Source: an uncultured Eubacteriales bacterium
GTDB taxonomy: Bacteria > Bacillota > Clostridia > Oscillospirales > CAG-272
NCBI GenBank assembly: GCA_934462825.1
Contig: CAKSIP010000011.1
Coordinates: 1 to 38,752 of the forward strand
Length of the DNA: 38,752 nt
Reading direction: 5' to 3'
The notes below the pieces were generated by a model, which was given only the letters and a program-made list of their open reading frames with translations, was not told where the DNA came from and did not search any database. Made by a program: the position numbers and the translations under genes. This document shows, in pieces, positions 16,487 through 24,374 of this stretch (position 1 is its first letter; every line of letters starts with the position of its first letter).

Positions 16487-17698
16487 TCAACAAAACAAAA
16501 AATGGCGCAGCATCCCGGTAAACAAAGTCCAGAATCCGATTTTTTCCACATTTTCCGTACAAAAAATATCCGTCTGGCCTATGGGTTCTTTATCCAAGGT
16601 AAAGCAAACCCTTCCGACAACCTGCCCCTGATGCAAGGGTGCGGAAACATTTTCCGGCAGATCCACGCGGGCTTGAATCCGCTTCCCCTCTCCTTTTTTC
16701 ACAACGACCGAAAAATCTCCGTGTTCGGTTTCGCATTGGGATTTTTCGCCGCCGAAAACCGTCACAGAGCCGGTGGAAGCGTGCCCGCAACGATATAATT
16801 CATAATTGGCATAGCCGTAATCCAACAAAAGCTTTGCCTCTTGATTCCGAATATCTCGTGTATCCGCGGCCATAATCACACAAATCAAGTCCATCCCGTC
16901 CCGACAAGCGGTTGCGCTGATGCAAAACTTCGCTTTGGCTGTGGAGCCGGTTTTTAATCCGGTCGCTCCGGGATAAAAACGGACAAGTCGGTTGGTATTG
17001 GTCAAGCCGAAGCTCCCGTTGCGAATGGTATCCATCCAAATGGAGCTGTATTCCAAAATTTTTCTGTGCGACAGCAAGGCGCGCGACATCAGAGCAATGT
17101 CGTAGGCGGACGTTACGTGATTAGTGACGGTATCATCCAAGCCGTTTGTATTTTCAAAGTGAGTGTTTTTCATGCCCAATTCGGAAGCGCGTTGATTCAT
17201 AGCCGCCACAAAGCTTGCCTCGCTCCCCGAAACCCGTTCGGCCAAAGCCACAGCCGCATCGTTGGCCGAACAAATGACCACACTTTTCAGCAAATCCTCC
17301 ACGGTCATGCTTTCGCCTTCCTTCAAAAAGATCTGCGAGCCTCCCATAGAAGCCGCATGGGCGGAGGCCGTGACCATGTCCGTATAGTTCAGATGACCAT
17401 CATCAATGGCTTCCATAACCAAAAGCAGCGTCATAATCTTCGTCACAGAAGCCGGCGGCAAAGCCTCCTCCATGTTTTTGGCATAAAGAATCTGCCCGGT
17501 CGAGGCCTCCATCAAAACAGCGCTTTTACAGGTCAAAGCCAAATCCGGGTATTGGGCATCCGCCGGGGCTTTGGCCTGCGGCGCGGTGGAATTGCCTTTT
17601 TCGGCATACGCAGGCAAAGCGAGCATGCCAGAGCCGAGGACAAAAAGGACTGTTAGAATTACAGTCGCGGATTTTTTCAGGATTTCGGTTAATTTCAC
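16487..17698 (-). CDS. Serine-type D-alanyl-D-alanine carboxypeptidase (S11 family)
   Basis: The 403-residue product starts at a GTG (17698) after GAGGTGAT; an ATG five bases upstream is out of frame. A signal peptide spans about residues 1-32, ending AYA. The penicillin-binding motifs are complete: SxxK as SVTK at 84-87 (Ser84 the nucleophile), SAN at 144-146 and KTG at 249-251. A C-terminal beta domain (PBP5_C type) is followed by an aromatic, amphipathic tail that would hold it on the outer face of the membrane. It trims the terminal D-alanine from peptidoglycan stem peptides, limiting cross-linking. It resembles DacF-type enzymes, but paralogues cannot be told apart here. It lies 182 bases downstream of the ABC transporter ATPase, with a possible promoter between. 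Confidence 0.93.
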   Translation of the reverse strand: MKLTEILKKSATVILTVLFVLGSGMLALPAYAEKGNSTAPQAKAPADAQYPDLALTCKSAVLMEASTGQILYAKNMEEALPPASVTKIMTLLLVMEAIDDGHLNYTDMVTASAHAASMGGSQIFLKEGESMTVEDLLKSVVICSANDAAVALAERVSGSEASFVAAMNQRASELGMKNTHFENTNGLDDTVTNHVTSAYDIALMSRALLSHRKILEYSSIWMDTIRNGSFGLTNTNRLVRFYPGATGLKTGSTAKAKFCISATACRDGMDLICVIMAADTRDIRNQEAKLLLDYGYANYELYRCGHASTGSVTVFGGEKSQCETEHGDFSVVVKKGEGKRIQARVDLPENVSAPLHQGQVVGRVCFTLDKEPIGQTDIFCTENVEKIGFWTLFTGMLRHFLFC

Positions 17699-17780
17699 GT
17701 TTCATCACCTCTGAAAAAACCATATGCCGAAATGTCACCCGTTATACCTTATGGCCGACAAATCCTTCAAGTTATAAAGG

Positions 17781-17798
17781 ATCGTATAAATCGTATAA
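17781..17798. repeat. Tandem 9-base direct repeat upstream of the carboxypeptidase gene
   Basis: ATCGTATAA occurs twice in immediate tandem. It lies upstream of a weak minus-strand promoter candidate (TTGAAG, 18 bases, TATAAC). It could be a regulator site or chance AT-rich repetition. Confidence 0.35.
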
Positions 17799-17880
17799 TA
17801 AGAAGCGATTCCCGCTCTTGGTGCAAGAAGCGCGCCGGATTTTTCCGATCGTGTTACAGAAACAATGGTTCCCTCTCCGT

Positions 17881-18684
17881 TTATTCGCTCATTGCATCGG
17901 AGGAGCGCAAAAACGCCTTGGTTTTCGGGCTTTGCGGATTTTCAAAAATATCGGCCGGGCTTCCTTCTTCTTCAATAATTCCATCGGCCATAAAAATGAC
18001 ACGATCGGCCACGTTATGAGCAAATTCCATCTCATGTGTTACAATAATCATGGTTCTTTCATCGGATTTCAGCGCCTTGACAACCTTTAGCACCTCGCCC
18101 GTCAGCTCAGGATCCAGCGCGCTGGTCGGCTCGTCAAAGCAAAGAATGGTCGGCTCCAGCATCAGCGCCCGCGCGATAGCCACTCTTTGGCACTGCCCCC
18201 CGGAAAGGGCGCTGGGATATGCGTTTCTTTTTTCATACAGGCCGACTTTTTTCAACAAAAGATCGGCTTTTTCCGATATGGCACGATATTTTTCCTTTAA
18301 CTCCGCTTTGGAGTTCTTGCCTTTTTTCACGTCGGCTTTGGCTTGCAGCTCTGCGGCTATCGTCAGATTTTTTGTCACGGTATACTGAGGAAACAAATTG
18401 AATTGCTGGAAAACCAAGCCGAATTTCAACTGTCGCTCATTTTTTTCACGCCGGGTGAGTTTTTGCGTACTGCTTGCGTCAAAGACCGTTTCTCCGTTGA
18501 CCAAAATGGTTCCGCTGTCGGCCATTTCAAGAAAGTTGATACAGCGCAACAAGGTCGTTTTTCCACTGCCGGAAGAGCCGATGATCGCGGTAATCGTTCC
18601 CTTTTCCGCAGAAAAATGGATGTCCTTTAATACTTCCGAATTTCCGAATTTTTTACTTATGTTTTTTACTTCAAGCAATGCCAT
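17881..18684 (-). CDS. Amino acid ABC transporter, ATP-binding protein
   Basis: The 267-residue ATPase has Walker A GSSGSGKT at 36-43, the ABC signature LSGGQ at 160-164, Walker B with ILCFDEP at 180-186, and a switch histidine in VTHEM. Polar amino acid importers of the GlnQ/HisP type read the same way. It is about 20 residues longer than the typical 240-250, the extra being a lysine-rich insert at about 113-135 (between Q-loop and signature) and a charged stretch near 75-84. It would form a dimer at the inner face of the membrane to drive uptake through the permease encoded 27 bases upstream. The specific amino acid is not predictable. Confidence 0.94.
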   Translation of the reverse strand: MALLEVKNISKKFGNSEVLKDIHFSAEKGTITAIIGSSGSGKTTLLRCINFLEMADSGTILVNGETVFDASSTQKLTRREKNERQLKFGLVFQQFNLFPQYTVTKNLTIAAELQAKADVKKGKNSKAELKEKYRAISEKADLLLKKVGLYEKRNAYPSALSGGQCQRVAIARALMLEPTILCFDEPTSALDPELTGEVLKVVKALKSDERTMIIVTHEMEFAHNVADRVIFMADGIIEEEGSPADIFENPQSPKTKAFLRSSDAMSE

Positions 18685-18711
18685 AAAATCAAGCTCCTTT
18701 CTCCCCCGCTG

Positions 18712-19410
18712 TTACTTAATGGCGTACTTGCTGAACTGCTTTTCCAGGCGTTCCATAATAAATGCGACAACAAGATTGAACACATAATAAAGCAGTGCAG
18801 CGCATAGGTACGGCACCATGCTGACCTCCGAAGATGCCAGACGTTTCGCCACAGTAAACATTTCAACCTGTCCGATAGCAAAAGCAAGAGAGGTGTCTTT
18901 CACTAAAGTTATGATCTCATTGGTCAAGGACGGAAGCACGTTGCGAATCACTTGAGGAAGAATTACAATAAAAAAGGTTTGTGTGCGGCTCATGCCAAGG
19001 ACTTTCGCCGCCTCGTACTGTCCCTGCGACATGGAGGCAATCCCGCTCCGAAAAATTTCGGCAAAATAGGCCGCATAGTTCAAAGCAAAGCCGATAATTA
19101 CGGCAACCATCAGCCAATTTTCTCCGAGGTTTTTGAGCAAAATCGGCGATTTGATCCATCCGAGCTTGGCAAGGCTGGCGGAAACATAATACGGGCCGAA
19201 ATATACAACGAAAAGCTGCAGCATCAGCGGTGTTCCGCGCATAATGGATATATACAGGCGAAAGAGCCAGGAAACCGGCTTGAATTTTGTCATCCGGCAT
19301 ACACAAATCAGCAAGCCAAGAGGCAACGACAGTATCAACGTCAGAAAAAAGATTTGAACGGAATACCAGACACCGCTCTGTAAGGCTTTCAATATTTCAA
19401 AAAAAGACAT
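18712..19410 (-). CDS. Amino acid ABC transporter, permease
   Basis: Starting at the ATG at 19410, behind GGAGT, the product is 232 residues, normal for HisM/GlnP-type permeases. An upstream in-frame extension exists but crosses an intercistronic hairpin and is rejected. Several membrane segments are visible (VQIFFLTLILSLPLGLLICV, LMLQLFVVYFGPYYV, LMVAVIIGFALNYAAYFAEI), then the cytoplasmic EAA loop (EAAKVLGMSRTQTFFIVILPQ) that docks on the ATPase. It lies between the binding-protein gene (112 bases upstream) and the ATPase gene (27 bases downstream), and would form a homodimeric channel with them. Confidence 0.94.
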   Translation of the reverse strand: MSFFEILKALQSGVWYSVQIFFLTLILSLPLGLLICVCRMTKFKPVSWLFRLYISIMRGTPLMLQLFVVYFGPYYVSASLAKLGWIKSPILLKNLGENWLMVAVIIGFALNYAAYFAEIFRSGIASMSQGQYEAAKVLGMSRTQTFFIVILPQVIRNVLPSLTNEIITLVKDTSLAFAIGQVEMFTVAKRLASSEVSMVPYLCAALLYYVFNLVVAFIMERLEKQFSKYAIK

Positions 19411-19425
19411 GTAAAACTCCTCAGG

Positions 19426-19507
19426 CATGAGAAACAACCGCCGAGAACAAGCCGGTGGGATGCCGAAAAATCCCGAAAGATTTTTCAGCATCCCTCTGCT
19501 TCTCATG
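19426..19507 (-). repeat. Intercistronic stem-loop between binding-protein and permease genes
   Basis: GGGATGC and GAAAAATC (19457-19472) pair with GATTTTTC and GCATCCC (19479-19494), leaving one mismatch. An outer pair CATGAGAA (19426-19433) and TTCTCATG (19500-19507) extends the structure to just before the permease ribosome site. There is no T-run, so it is more likely an mRNA-stability or processing element than a terminator. Confidence 0.6.
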
Positions 19508-19522
19508 TTTTACTCTTAAAAT

Positions 19523-20332
19523 TTATTTTCCGAGCGTAAATGCTTCGTAGCTAACGTCATACTTGTCGCACAAGGACTGAATGAAAGCTTTATCCTTCGC
19601 TACGCTTTCCATGGCATCGGATACCTTTTTGCAAAGCTCCTTGTCCGAGGTTCTGAAACCAACCCCGTATGTTTCCTTAGAAATCGTCTCCGAAAGCGTT
19701 ACAAACTCGCCGTCGGCCGCCGATCCCATTTTCTTCAGGTAATTTGCTACGCCAACGTCCACAACAAGGGCATCATACGCGCCGGCTTTCAGCTTCGTGA
19801 AGGCAACGGTATAATCGGCTTCCAAATTATATTTACCACCGTTAAAGGATGCCACCAAGGCTTTCTTTTCTTCAGACTTCAGAGCGGTTTCACCGGAAGA
19901 ATCGGACTGAACGGCCACATTTTTACCGGCAAGGTCGCTGAGGCTTGTAATGTTGGCGGATTTTTTGGTTAAAACCACAATCGTGTTGTCGAGGTATCTG
20001 GCTGTCCACGCATAATCGTTTTCTCTGCCCTCATACGTAAATCCGCTCCAGATGCAATCAATATCACCGGTTTTCAAAGCGGAATCCTTTGCATCCCAAT
20101 CAATCGCCTTGAATTTCAGTTCATATCCCAGCTTTTCAAAAACCTTTTGGGCGAACTCCACGTCAAAGCCGACGTACTTGCCGTTTTCTTCATAGGTAAA
20201 GGGAGGATAAGCGGCATCAAACCCCATAATTACCGTAACTTTTTCTTCCTCCTGTTTCTTGCAAGAAGTGAATGCGGCGGCGGTGGCTGCCAGCATGACT
20301 ACGGCAAGAATCATTGCAATCATTTTTTTCAT
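19523..20332 (-). CDS. Amino acid ABC transporter, substrate-binding lipoprotein
   Basis: The ATG at 20332, after AAGGAGAG, gives 269 residues; the in-frame ATG at 20350 overlaps the ribosome site. A hydrophobic signal segment ends at FTSC near residue 24, a plausible lipoprotein cleavage site with the Cys lipidated. The mature part follows the family 3 periplasmic-binding-protein pattern: GFDAAYPPFTY, YVGFDVEFAQ, the IDCIWSGFT ligand-pocket strand and KNVAVQSDSSGE. It captures an amino acid outside the cell and delivers it to the permease. It is the first gene of the transporter unit and has a near-perfect promoter, so it would be made in excess over the membrane parts, as is usual. Confidence 0.94.
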   Translation of the reverse strand: MKKMIAMILAVVMLAATAAAFTSCKKQEEEKVTVIMGFDAAYPPFTYEENGKYVGFDVEFAQKVFEKLGYELKFKAIDWDAKDSALKTGDIDCIWSGFTYEGRENDYAWTARYLDNTIVVLTKKSANITSLSDLAGKNVAVQSDSSGETALKSEEKKALVASFNGGKYNLEADYTVAFTKLKAGAYDALVVDVGVANYLKKMGSAADGEFVTLSETISKETYGVGFRTSDKELCKKVSDAMESVAKDKAFIQSLCDKYDVSYEAFTLGK

Positions 20333-20378
20333 TGGTTTGCTCTCCTTCATTTCATAATATTTTTCATCTTTTTCAAGG

Positions 20379-20414
20379 CAAAGTTTAGCGCTTTAGCGTT
20401 TTACTTTGCTAAAG
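20379..20414 (-). promoter_or_regulatory. Candidate operator just downstream of the transporter promoter
   Basis: In the early transcribed region there is an inverted pair CTTTAGC (20391-20397) and GCTAAAG (20408-20414), an extra TTTAGCG at 20384-20390, and an outer CAAAG/CTTTG pair. The compact arrangement next to a very strong promoter suggests a repressor site. Regulator unknown. Confidence 0.4.
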
Positions 20415-20421
20415 TGTCATT

Positions 20422-20450
20422 ATTATACACGGCTTTTTCTCCTTTGTCAA
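20422..20450 (-). promoter_or_regulatory. Consensus promoter for the amino acid transporter
   Basis: On the minus strand a perfect TTGACA (20445-20450), a 17-base spacer and a perfect TATAAT (20422-20427), about 90 bases before the binding-protein start. Confidence 0.85.
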
Positions 20451-20460
20451 CACCTTTTTG

Positions 20461-20529
20461 AAAAAAAAATCAAAAAAATTCAAAAAAAAATCAATACCCG
20501 TCACTGACAACAAAAAACAGTGACGGGTA
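20461..20529 (-). terminator. Intrinsic terminator after the methyltransferase gene
   Basis: A perfect 12-base stem (20495-20506 with 20518-20529) is followed on the minus strand by two long T-rich runs (20461-20494). It ends the methyltransferase transcript just upstream of the transporter promoter. Confidence 0.88.
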
Positions 20530-20589
20530 AAATGCAGTGCTTGTAAGACAGTAAAATATTATTTTTGCAGAAAAAGTATGATTTTTAAG

Positions 20590-21384
20590 TTAGGAATTGG
20601 ATGCTTTGACAACCACATACATCAAGCTATTAAAATCGGGGAGTGAGCTTGTGATTCCTTTCTCAACAATTGTTAGGCCGTTTCGGGTCAGTTCGCTCTC
20701 CAATGTATTCCAAGATACCATTCTGCACGATGTCCCTGCAACCATCATCTTGCCTGATTCGTGATTTCTTTCCTGCAATGTGTATGCGGTAGAAATATCG
20801 CTTTGTATCTCAATTTCTCCATTTCCCATGGCACAGATCAGAGCAATTCCGTTTGCGTTCAGGTGGTTGCGTATAAACTGATAAAATCCGTCTCTGTCCT
20901 CGTCAACCACCAGCATATGGACGACGGCAATAGAGAAGATAAAATCAAACGTTTCTTCCAGCCGGTCAGACAAGCAGTCCAAGACGCTGAAATGGTTTGA
21001 GTAACGGGGCAGCTGCTGTTTGCAATATGTGACGGCTTCTTTAGAAATGTCGGTTGCCATTAACGGAAAGCCATGTTCCAATACTGTTTTGGAATCTCTG
21101 CCTTCCCCACATCCGATTTCCAGCATACGATGCTGTCGATTGATTTTATACTTGTCGATTACTTCCATCACAATAGGTGTACTTACCTTACTTAACCAAC
21201 TAACACCGTTTGCGTGGGCAGTTTTGTAGCGTTCCTCATATGCGGCGTAGTATTTTCTATTATCTCTTTTCATTATATACCTGCTATCTTTAATCGTTTC
21301 CACAATAACAAAGCCAAGCCTTTCGTAGAGGGAAACAGCTTTTTCGTTCTTGATGAAAACATATAAGGTGACAGGCTCGTTCAC
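20590..21384 (-). CDS. SAM-dependent methyltransferase fused to a GNAT C-terminal remnant
   Basis: From the GTG at 21384 the frame is 264 residues. Residues about 5-38 look like the C-terminal end of a GNAT acetyltransferase (LYVFIKNEKAVSLYERLGF), but the acetyl-CoA-binding core that should precede it is missing, so this part cannot be an active acetyltransferase. From about residue 38 the sequence is a class I methyltransferase: EIGCGEGRD at 89-97 binds SAM, followed by the acidic TDIS strand at 111-114 and DFIFSIAVVHML as post-motif. An internal ATG at 21273 would give a 227-residue methyltransferase alone, with a weak site (CAGGTA). Methyl acceptor is unknown. The gene has a strong terminator but no clear promoter; the layout suggests acquisition and deletion. 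Confidence 0.8.
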   Translation of the reverse strand: MNEPVTLYVFIKNEKAVSLYERLGFVIVETIKDSRYIMKRDNRKYYAAYEERYKTAHANGVSWLSKVSTPIVMEVIDKYKINRQHRMLEIGCGEGRDSKTVLEHGFPLMATDISKEAVTYCKQQLPRYSNHFSVLDCLSDRLEETFDFIFSIAVVHMLVVDEDRDGFYQFIRNHLNANGIALICAMGNGEIEIQSDISTAYTLQERNHESGKMMVAGTSCRMVSWNTLESELTRNGLTIVEKGITSSLPDFNSLMYVVVKASNS

Positions 21385-21511
21385 CGAACGATATCTGACC
21401 GTTGCCGTAATTCGTAATTTTTGATGGATTCCTGTTTTACGGACACTCTGCTAAAGTCATTTCATTATTCTTATTTTTTTCTCAACGGATTTTTCCGTGA
21501 CTTTCGATTTA

Positions 21512-22582
21512 TCAATCCAGATTCAACGTCATATCGCCGTCTTTCACCCATCCGAGTTTTTTCACAGCATAATAAAAGATGAGGGAAAGAACCGCGGGAA
21601 GAACAAAGCAAATCAGAATCAAACCGATCCAATCGAGGGCGCCCACCTTATCGGGGTATCCGTTGGCCGGATCAAACCAGCCGAGAATGATTCCTACCGG
21701 GCCAAGCAAGCCACAGGTTCCCATGCCGGAATTGATGGCGGCGCCATACATACGAAGTCGAAACACGCAGGTGGCAAGCGGGCCTGTTACGGCAGAAGCC
21801 AATGTGGCCGGAATCCATATGGCGGGGTTTTTGACAATGTTCGGCATTTGCAGCATGCTGGTACCGAGTCCCTGCGAAACCAAGCCGCTCCATTTATTTT
21901 CCTTAAAGCTCATCACGGCAAAGCCGATCATTTGGGCGCAACAGCCTGCCACCGCCGCGCCTCCGGCAATTGCCAATCCTTCCGAGCTTCCCTGCGCCAC
22001 GGCGCTTCCGGTCAGCACAAGGCCGGCGCAAATCGCGGCACTCGAAATCGGAAGAGTCAAAACCATACCGATAACGACCGAAACGATCAATCCGGTGACA
22101 AAGGTTGCCTGCAAGGCAGCCCAACCGATAAAATCACTGATATATCCGACAAAGGTTCCGATGCTCGGTGCGATCAAGATGGAAAGTCCGCACCCGACAA
22201 GAATCGTAACAAACGGTGTAACAAGGATGTCAATTTTTGTTTTTTTCGATACCAGGCGTCCGCACTCAACGGCGATAATGGCAATGATAAACACCGCCAG
22301 CGGGCCGCCGGCTTTCCCGAGCGTATTGGCCGCATTTCCCACAGCCGCCGCCGAAAAAATGACAAGCGGATGCGCTTTCAACGAATAGGCGATAGCGGCC
22401 GCCATGGCCGGCCCCGCCATTGCTTGCGCAAAGGCTCCGATTTGTGCAAAAAATTCAAGCTTGGGAATTTTTCCGATTGCCGTAAAGATTGTGCCGATTA
22501 ACAGAGAAGCAAACAGACCTAAAGCCATGGATCCCATGGCGTCGATAAAATATCGTTTGGCATACTTTTTCAGTGTTTCCAT
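21512..22582 (-). CDS. PTS EIIC-like membrane protein (PfoR family)
   Basis: The ATG at 22582, behind AAAGGTGG, gives 356 residues, almost entirely hydrophobic with roughly nine or ten membrane segments rich in Gly and Ala. The pattern (N-terminal KRYFIDAMGSMALGLFAS, internal GPAMAAAIAY, C-terminal INSGMGTCGLLGPVG) matches the PTS_EIIC_2 family, which includes Clostridium perfringens PfoR. No EIIA, EIIB or HPr gene is nearby, so sugar phosphorylation through this protein alone is not shown; family members may be transporters of unknown substrate. The frame extends upstream to 22657, but this crosses the predicted promoter and is rejected. The methyltransferase gene follows 127 bases downstream. 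Confidence 0.85.
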   Translation of the reverse strand: METLKKYAKRYFIDAMGSMALGLFASLLIGTIFTAIGKIPKLEFFAQIGAFAQAMAGPAMAAAIAYSLKAHPLVIFSAAAVGNAANTLGKAGGPLAVFIIAIIAVECGRLVSKKTKIDILVTPFVTILVGCGLSILIAPSIGTFVGYISDFIGWAALQATFVTGLIVSVVIGMVLTLPISSAAICAGLVLTGSAVAQGSSEGLAIAGGAAVAGCCAQMIGFAVMSFKENKWSGLVSQGLGTSMLQMPNIVKNPAIWIPATLASAVTGPLATCVFRLRMYGAAINSGMGTCGLLGPVGIILGWFDPANGYPDKVGALDWIGLILICFVLPAVLSLIFYYAVKKLGWVKDGDMTLNLD

Positions 22583-22616
22583 TGATAAATAAACCACCTT
22601 TATATTTGATATTTCA

Positions 22617-22645
22617 ATTTTAGCATAGTTTTGGTATAAATTCAA
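22617..22645 (-). promoter_or_regulatory. Predicted promoter for the EIIC-like gene
   Basis: On the minus strand TTGAAT (22640-22645), a 17-base spacer and TAAAAT (22617-22622), about 35 bases before the ATG. Confidence 0.6.
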
Positions 22646-22653
22646 GAGCGAAA

Positions 22654-22688
22654 GCAAAAAAGCGGAACCAAAAATTCCGCTTCTTTGC
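22654..22688 (-). terminator. Intrinsic terminator after the DNA glycosylase gene
   Basis: AAGCGGAA (22660-22667) pairs with TTCCGCTT (22675-22682), extended by GCAAA/TTTGC after one mismatch. On the minus strand the core stem GCGGAA/TTCCGC is followed by TTTTTTGC. Confidence 0.75.
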
Positions 22689-22697
22689 CTTTGCTTT

Positions 22698-23249
22698 TTA
22701 GTTGTTTTTCAATATATATCGCCACGGGATGCTTTTATAGGGCTCCGAGGCGTAGTCAATTCCCACTCTACGAGCCGTCTGATACGCAGGAACGCATCCA
22801 TCGTCCTCTATCCAAAGGCAATCGGCGGAAAGCAAGGATGTGCCATTGAGGGAGCCATCAATCTTCATCCCCCGCGTCAATTTTCCGGGGCCGTTATATC
22901 CCTCCACCCCGCGAATCAAAACCGCTTCGGGAAAATCCTTTTCCCCGCTTACTACATTCAGCAAAGAATGGATGCCATAACATAAATAAATGTAAGCAAC
23001 GCCACCGGCTTCATACATAATCCGATTGCGCGCGGTTTTTCCGTGGGAAGCGTGACAGGCCGTGTCCGATTCTCCAAAATAACATTCGGTTTCCGTAATC
23101 CGATGCCGAAATATCGTTTCCACGCCTTCCGGCGAAAGATAGCGTCGGCACAAAAGCTTACCCAGCAGTGCCGGTGCCATCTCGGTGGCTCTCATTGAAT
23201 AAAATGTCTCATCCAACACATATGGAAAAGTATCGGGTGATGTGCGCAT
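22698..23249 (-). CDS. 3-methyladenine DNA glycosylase (AAG/MPG family)
   Basis: The ATG at 23249, with GAGGAA inside the end of the upstream gene, gives 183 residues, typical of the short bacterial AAG family. The catalytic region ITETECYFGE (51-60, Glu55 the likely general base) is followed by KTARNRIMYEAGG and YIYLCYGIHSLLNVV, and then by NGPGKLTRGM, the conserved segment contacting the flipped base. It excises alkylated purines such as 3-methyladenine and hypoxanthine, the first step of base excision repair. The gene begins four bases after the oxidoreductase stop, so the two are co-transcribed and perhaps translationally coupled, though a functional link is not evident. Confidence 0.94.
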   Translation of the reverse strand: MRTSPDTFPYVLDETFYSMRATEMAPALLGKLLCRRYLSPEGVETIFRHRITETECYFGESDTACHASHGKTARNRIMYEAGGVAYIYLCYGIHSLLNVVSGEKDFPEAVLIRGVEGYNGPGKLTRGMKIDGSLNGTSLLSADCLWIEDDGCVPAYQTARRVGIDYASEPYKSIPWRYILKNN

Positions 23250-23253
23250 GGGA

Positions 23254-24306
23254 TTATTCCTCAAAAGCAATCGGTTTGCCCGCGGCGTCCGAGGCAAAAG
23301 CCGCTTCCATCACTTTCATAACGCGCATCATCTGCTCGTGCGTAACGATCTGCTTTTCTTGCCCATCAATAGCCTTGACAATGTTCCGATAAAAATCGTG
23401 AACATCCGGATTCGGTCTTTCGATCGTAGATTCCGCTATCGTATCTTCCGTTCTCGGCGCCATCGTTTTTGTCAATCCGGCCGCCGTTACCACAGGAATA
23501 GCATCGCCGGCGTTCCAATTGGTACAGGAAACGACGCGACAATTATCGTTCCAATCGTTTACCATAGCAGAGCCGTTTGTCCCTGTCATATAGTAGCGCG
23601 GCATATTGATAAAATTGCTGGTTCCGACTTCAATCCGTCCGGTCAAGCCGTTTTCATAATAAAGATCCATCTTGAAGCCATCGTCAACCTCGGTGTTGGT
23701 AATATGGTCACAGCGGCAATACACGGACTTGATTTTCAAATCTCCGGTAATACAGAGCATCTGGTCAATCAGATGAACGCCCCAATCCAAAATCATTCCG
23801 CCGCCGTATTCCTTGAATTTTCTCCAATCTCCCGGAATACCGCGCGATCCATGAACGATGGATTGAATCCCGAACACATCGCCGAGCTTTTCGCTGTTGT
23901 AAACCTCCTTCATCATAAGAAAGTCTGCATCCCAACGGCGATTCTGATGAACGGTAAAAATTTTATGATATTTCTGCGATGCGTCAATCATTTCCTGCAA
24001 ATCGGCGGAGGAAAGTGTGACGGGCTTTTCGGAAATTACATTTTTTCCGGCCGCCATGGCTTGAATAGCCAACGCTTTATGCAAATGGTTGAGAGTTGCA
24101 ATCGTAACAAGCTCCACAGAAGGATCCGCCAACAGTTCTTCCAGAGAGGCGTAAACATGAATATTGCGTTCTTCTGCCTTTTGGCATCTTTCAGGGGAAA
24201 TATCATAAATGCCTGCCAATTCGACAGCGCCCCCTGCCTGAATATGACGAGCATGCCATCCGCCCATACCACCGTAACCGATAATCGCTACTTTTTTGAG
24301 TCCCAT
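23254..24306 (-). CDS. Gfo/Idh/MocA family NAD(P)-dependent oxidoreductase
   Basis: This 350-residue enzyme starts at the ATG at 24306 after AAAGGAAA. The N-terminal Rossmann fold shows IIGYGGMGGWHARH at about 9-22, and the family EKP motif (ISEKPVT, Lys substrate contact) lies near residue 95. The C-terminal alpha/beta domain carries GGGMILDWGVHLIDQ, where Asp and His form the usual catalytic pair. Such enzymes oxidise or reduce sugars and inositols with a bound nicotinamide cofactor. The substrate cannot be assigned. A good promoter lies 40 bases upstream and the DNA glycosylase gene follows four bases after its stop. Confidence 0.93.
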   Translation of the reverse strand: MGLKKVAIIGYGGMGGWHARHIQAGGAVELAGIYDISPERCQKAEERNIHVYASLEELLADPSVELVTIATLNHLHKALAIQAMAAGKNVISEKPVTLSSADLQEMIDASQKYHKIFTVHQNRRWDADFLMMKEVYNSEKLGDVFGIQSIVHGSRGIPGDWRKFKEYGGGMILDWGVHLIDQMLCITGDLKIKSVYCRCDHITNTEVDDGFKMDLYYENGLTGRIEVGTSNFINMPRYYMTGTNGSAMVNDWNDNCRVVSCTNWNAGDAIPVVTAAGLTKTMAPRTEDTIAESTIERPNPDVHDFYRNIVKAIDGQEKQIVTHEQMMRVMKVMEAAFASDAAGKPIAFEE

Positions 24307-24345
24307 TTTGATTTTCCTTTCAAGAAAGAATATTCTTTATACTGT

Positions 24346-24374
24346 ATTATAAGACATCATTTCACATTCTTCAA
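24346..24374 (-). promoter_or_regulatory. Predicted promoter for the oxidoreductase-glycosylase unit
   Basis: On the minus strand TTGAAG (24369-24374), a 17-base spacer and TATAAT (24346-24351), about 40 bases before the oxidoreductase ATG. Confidence 0.65.
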
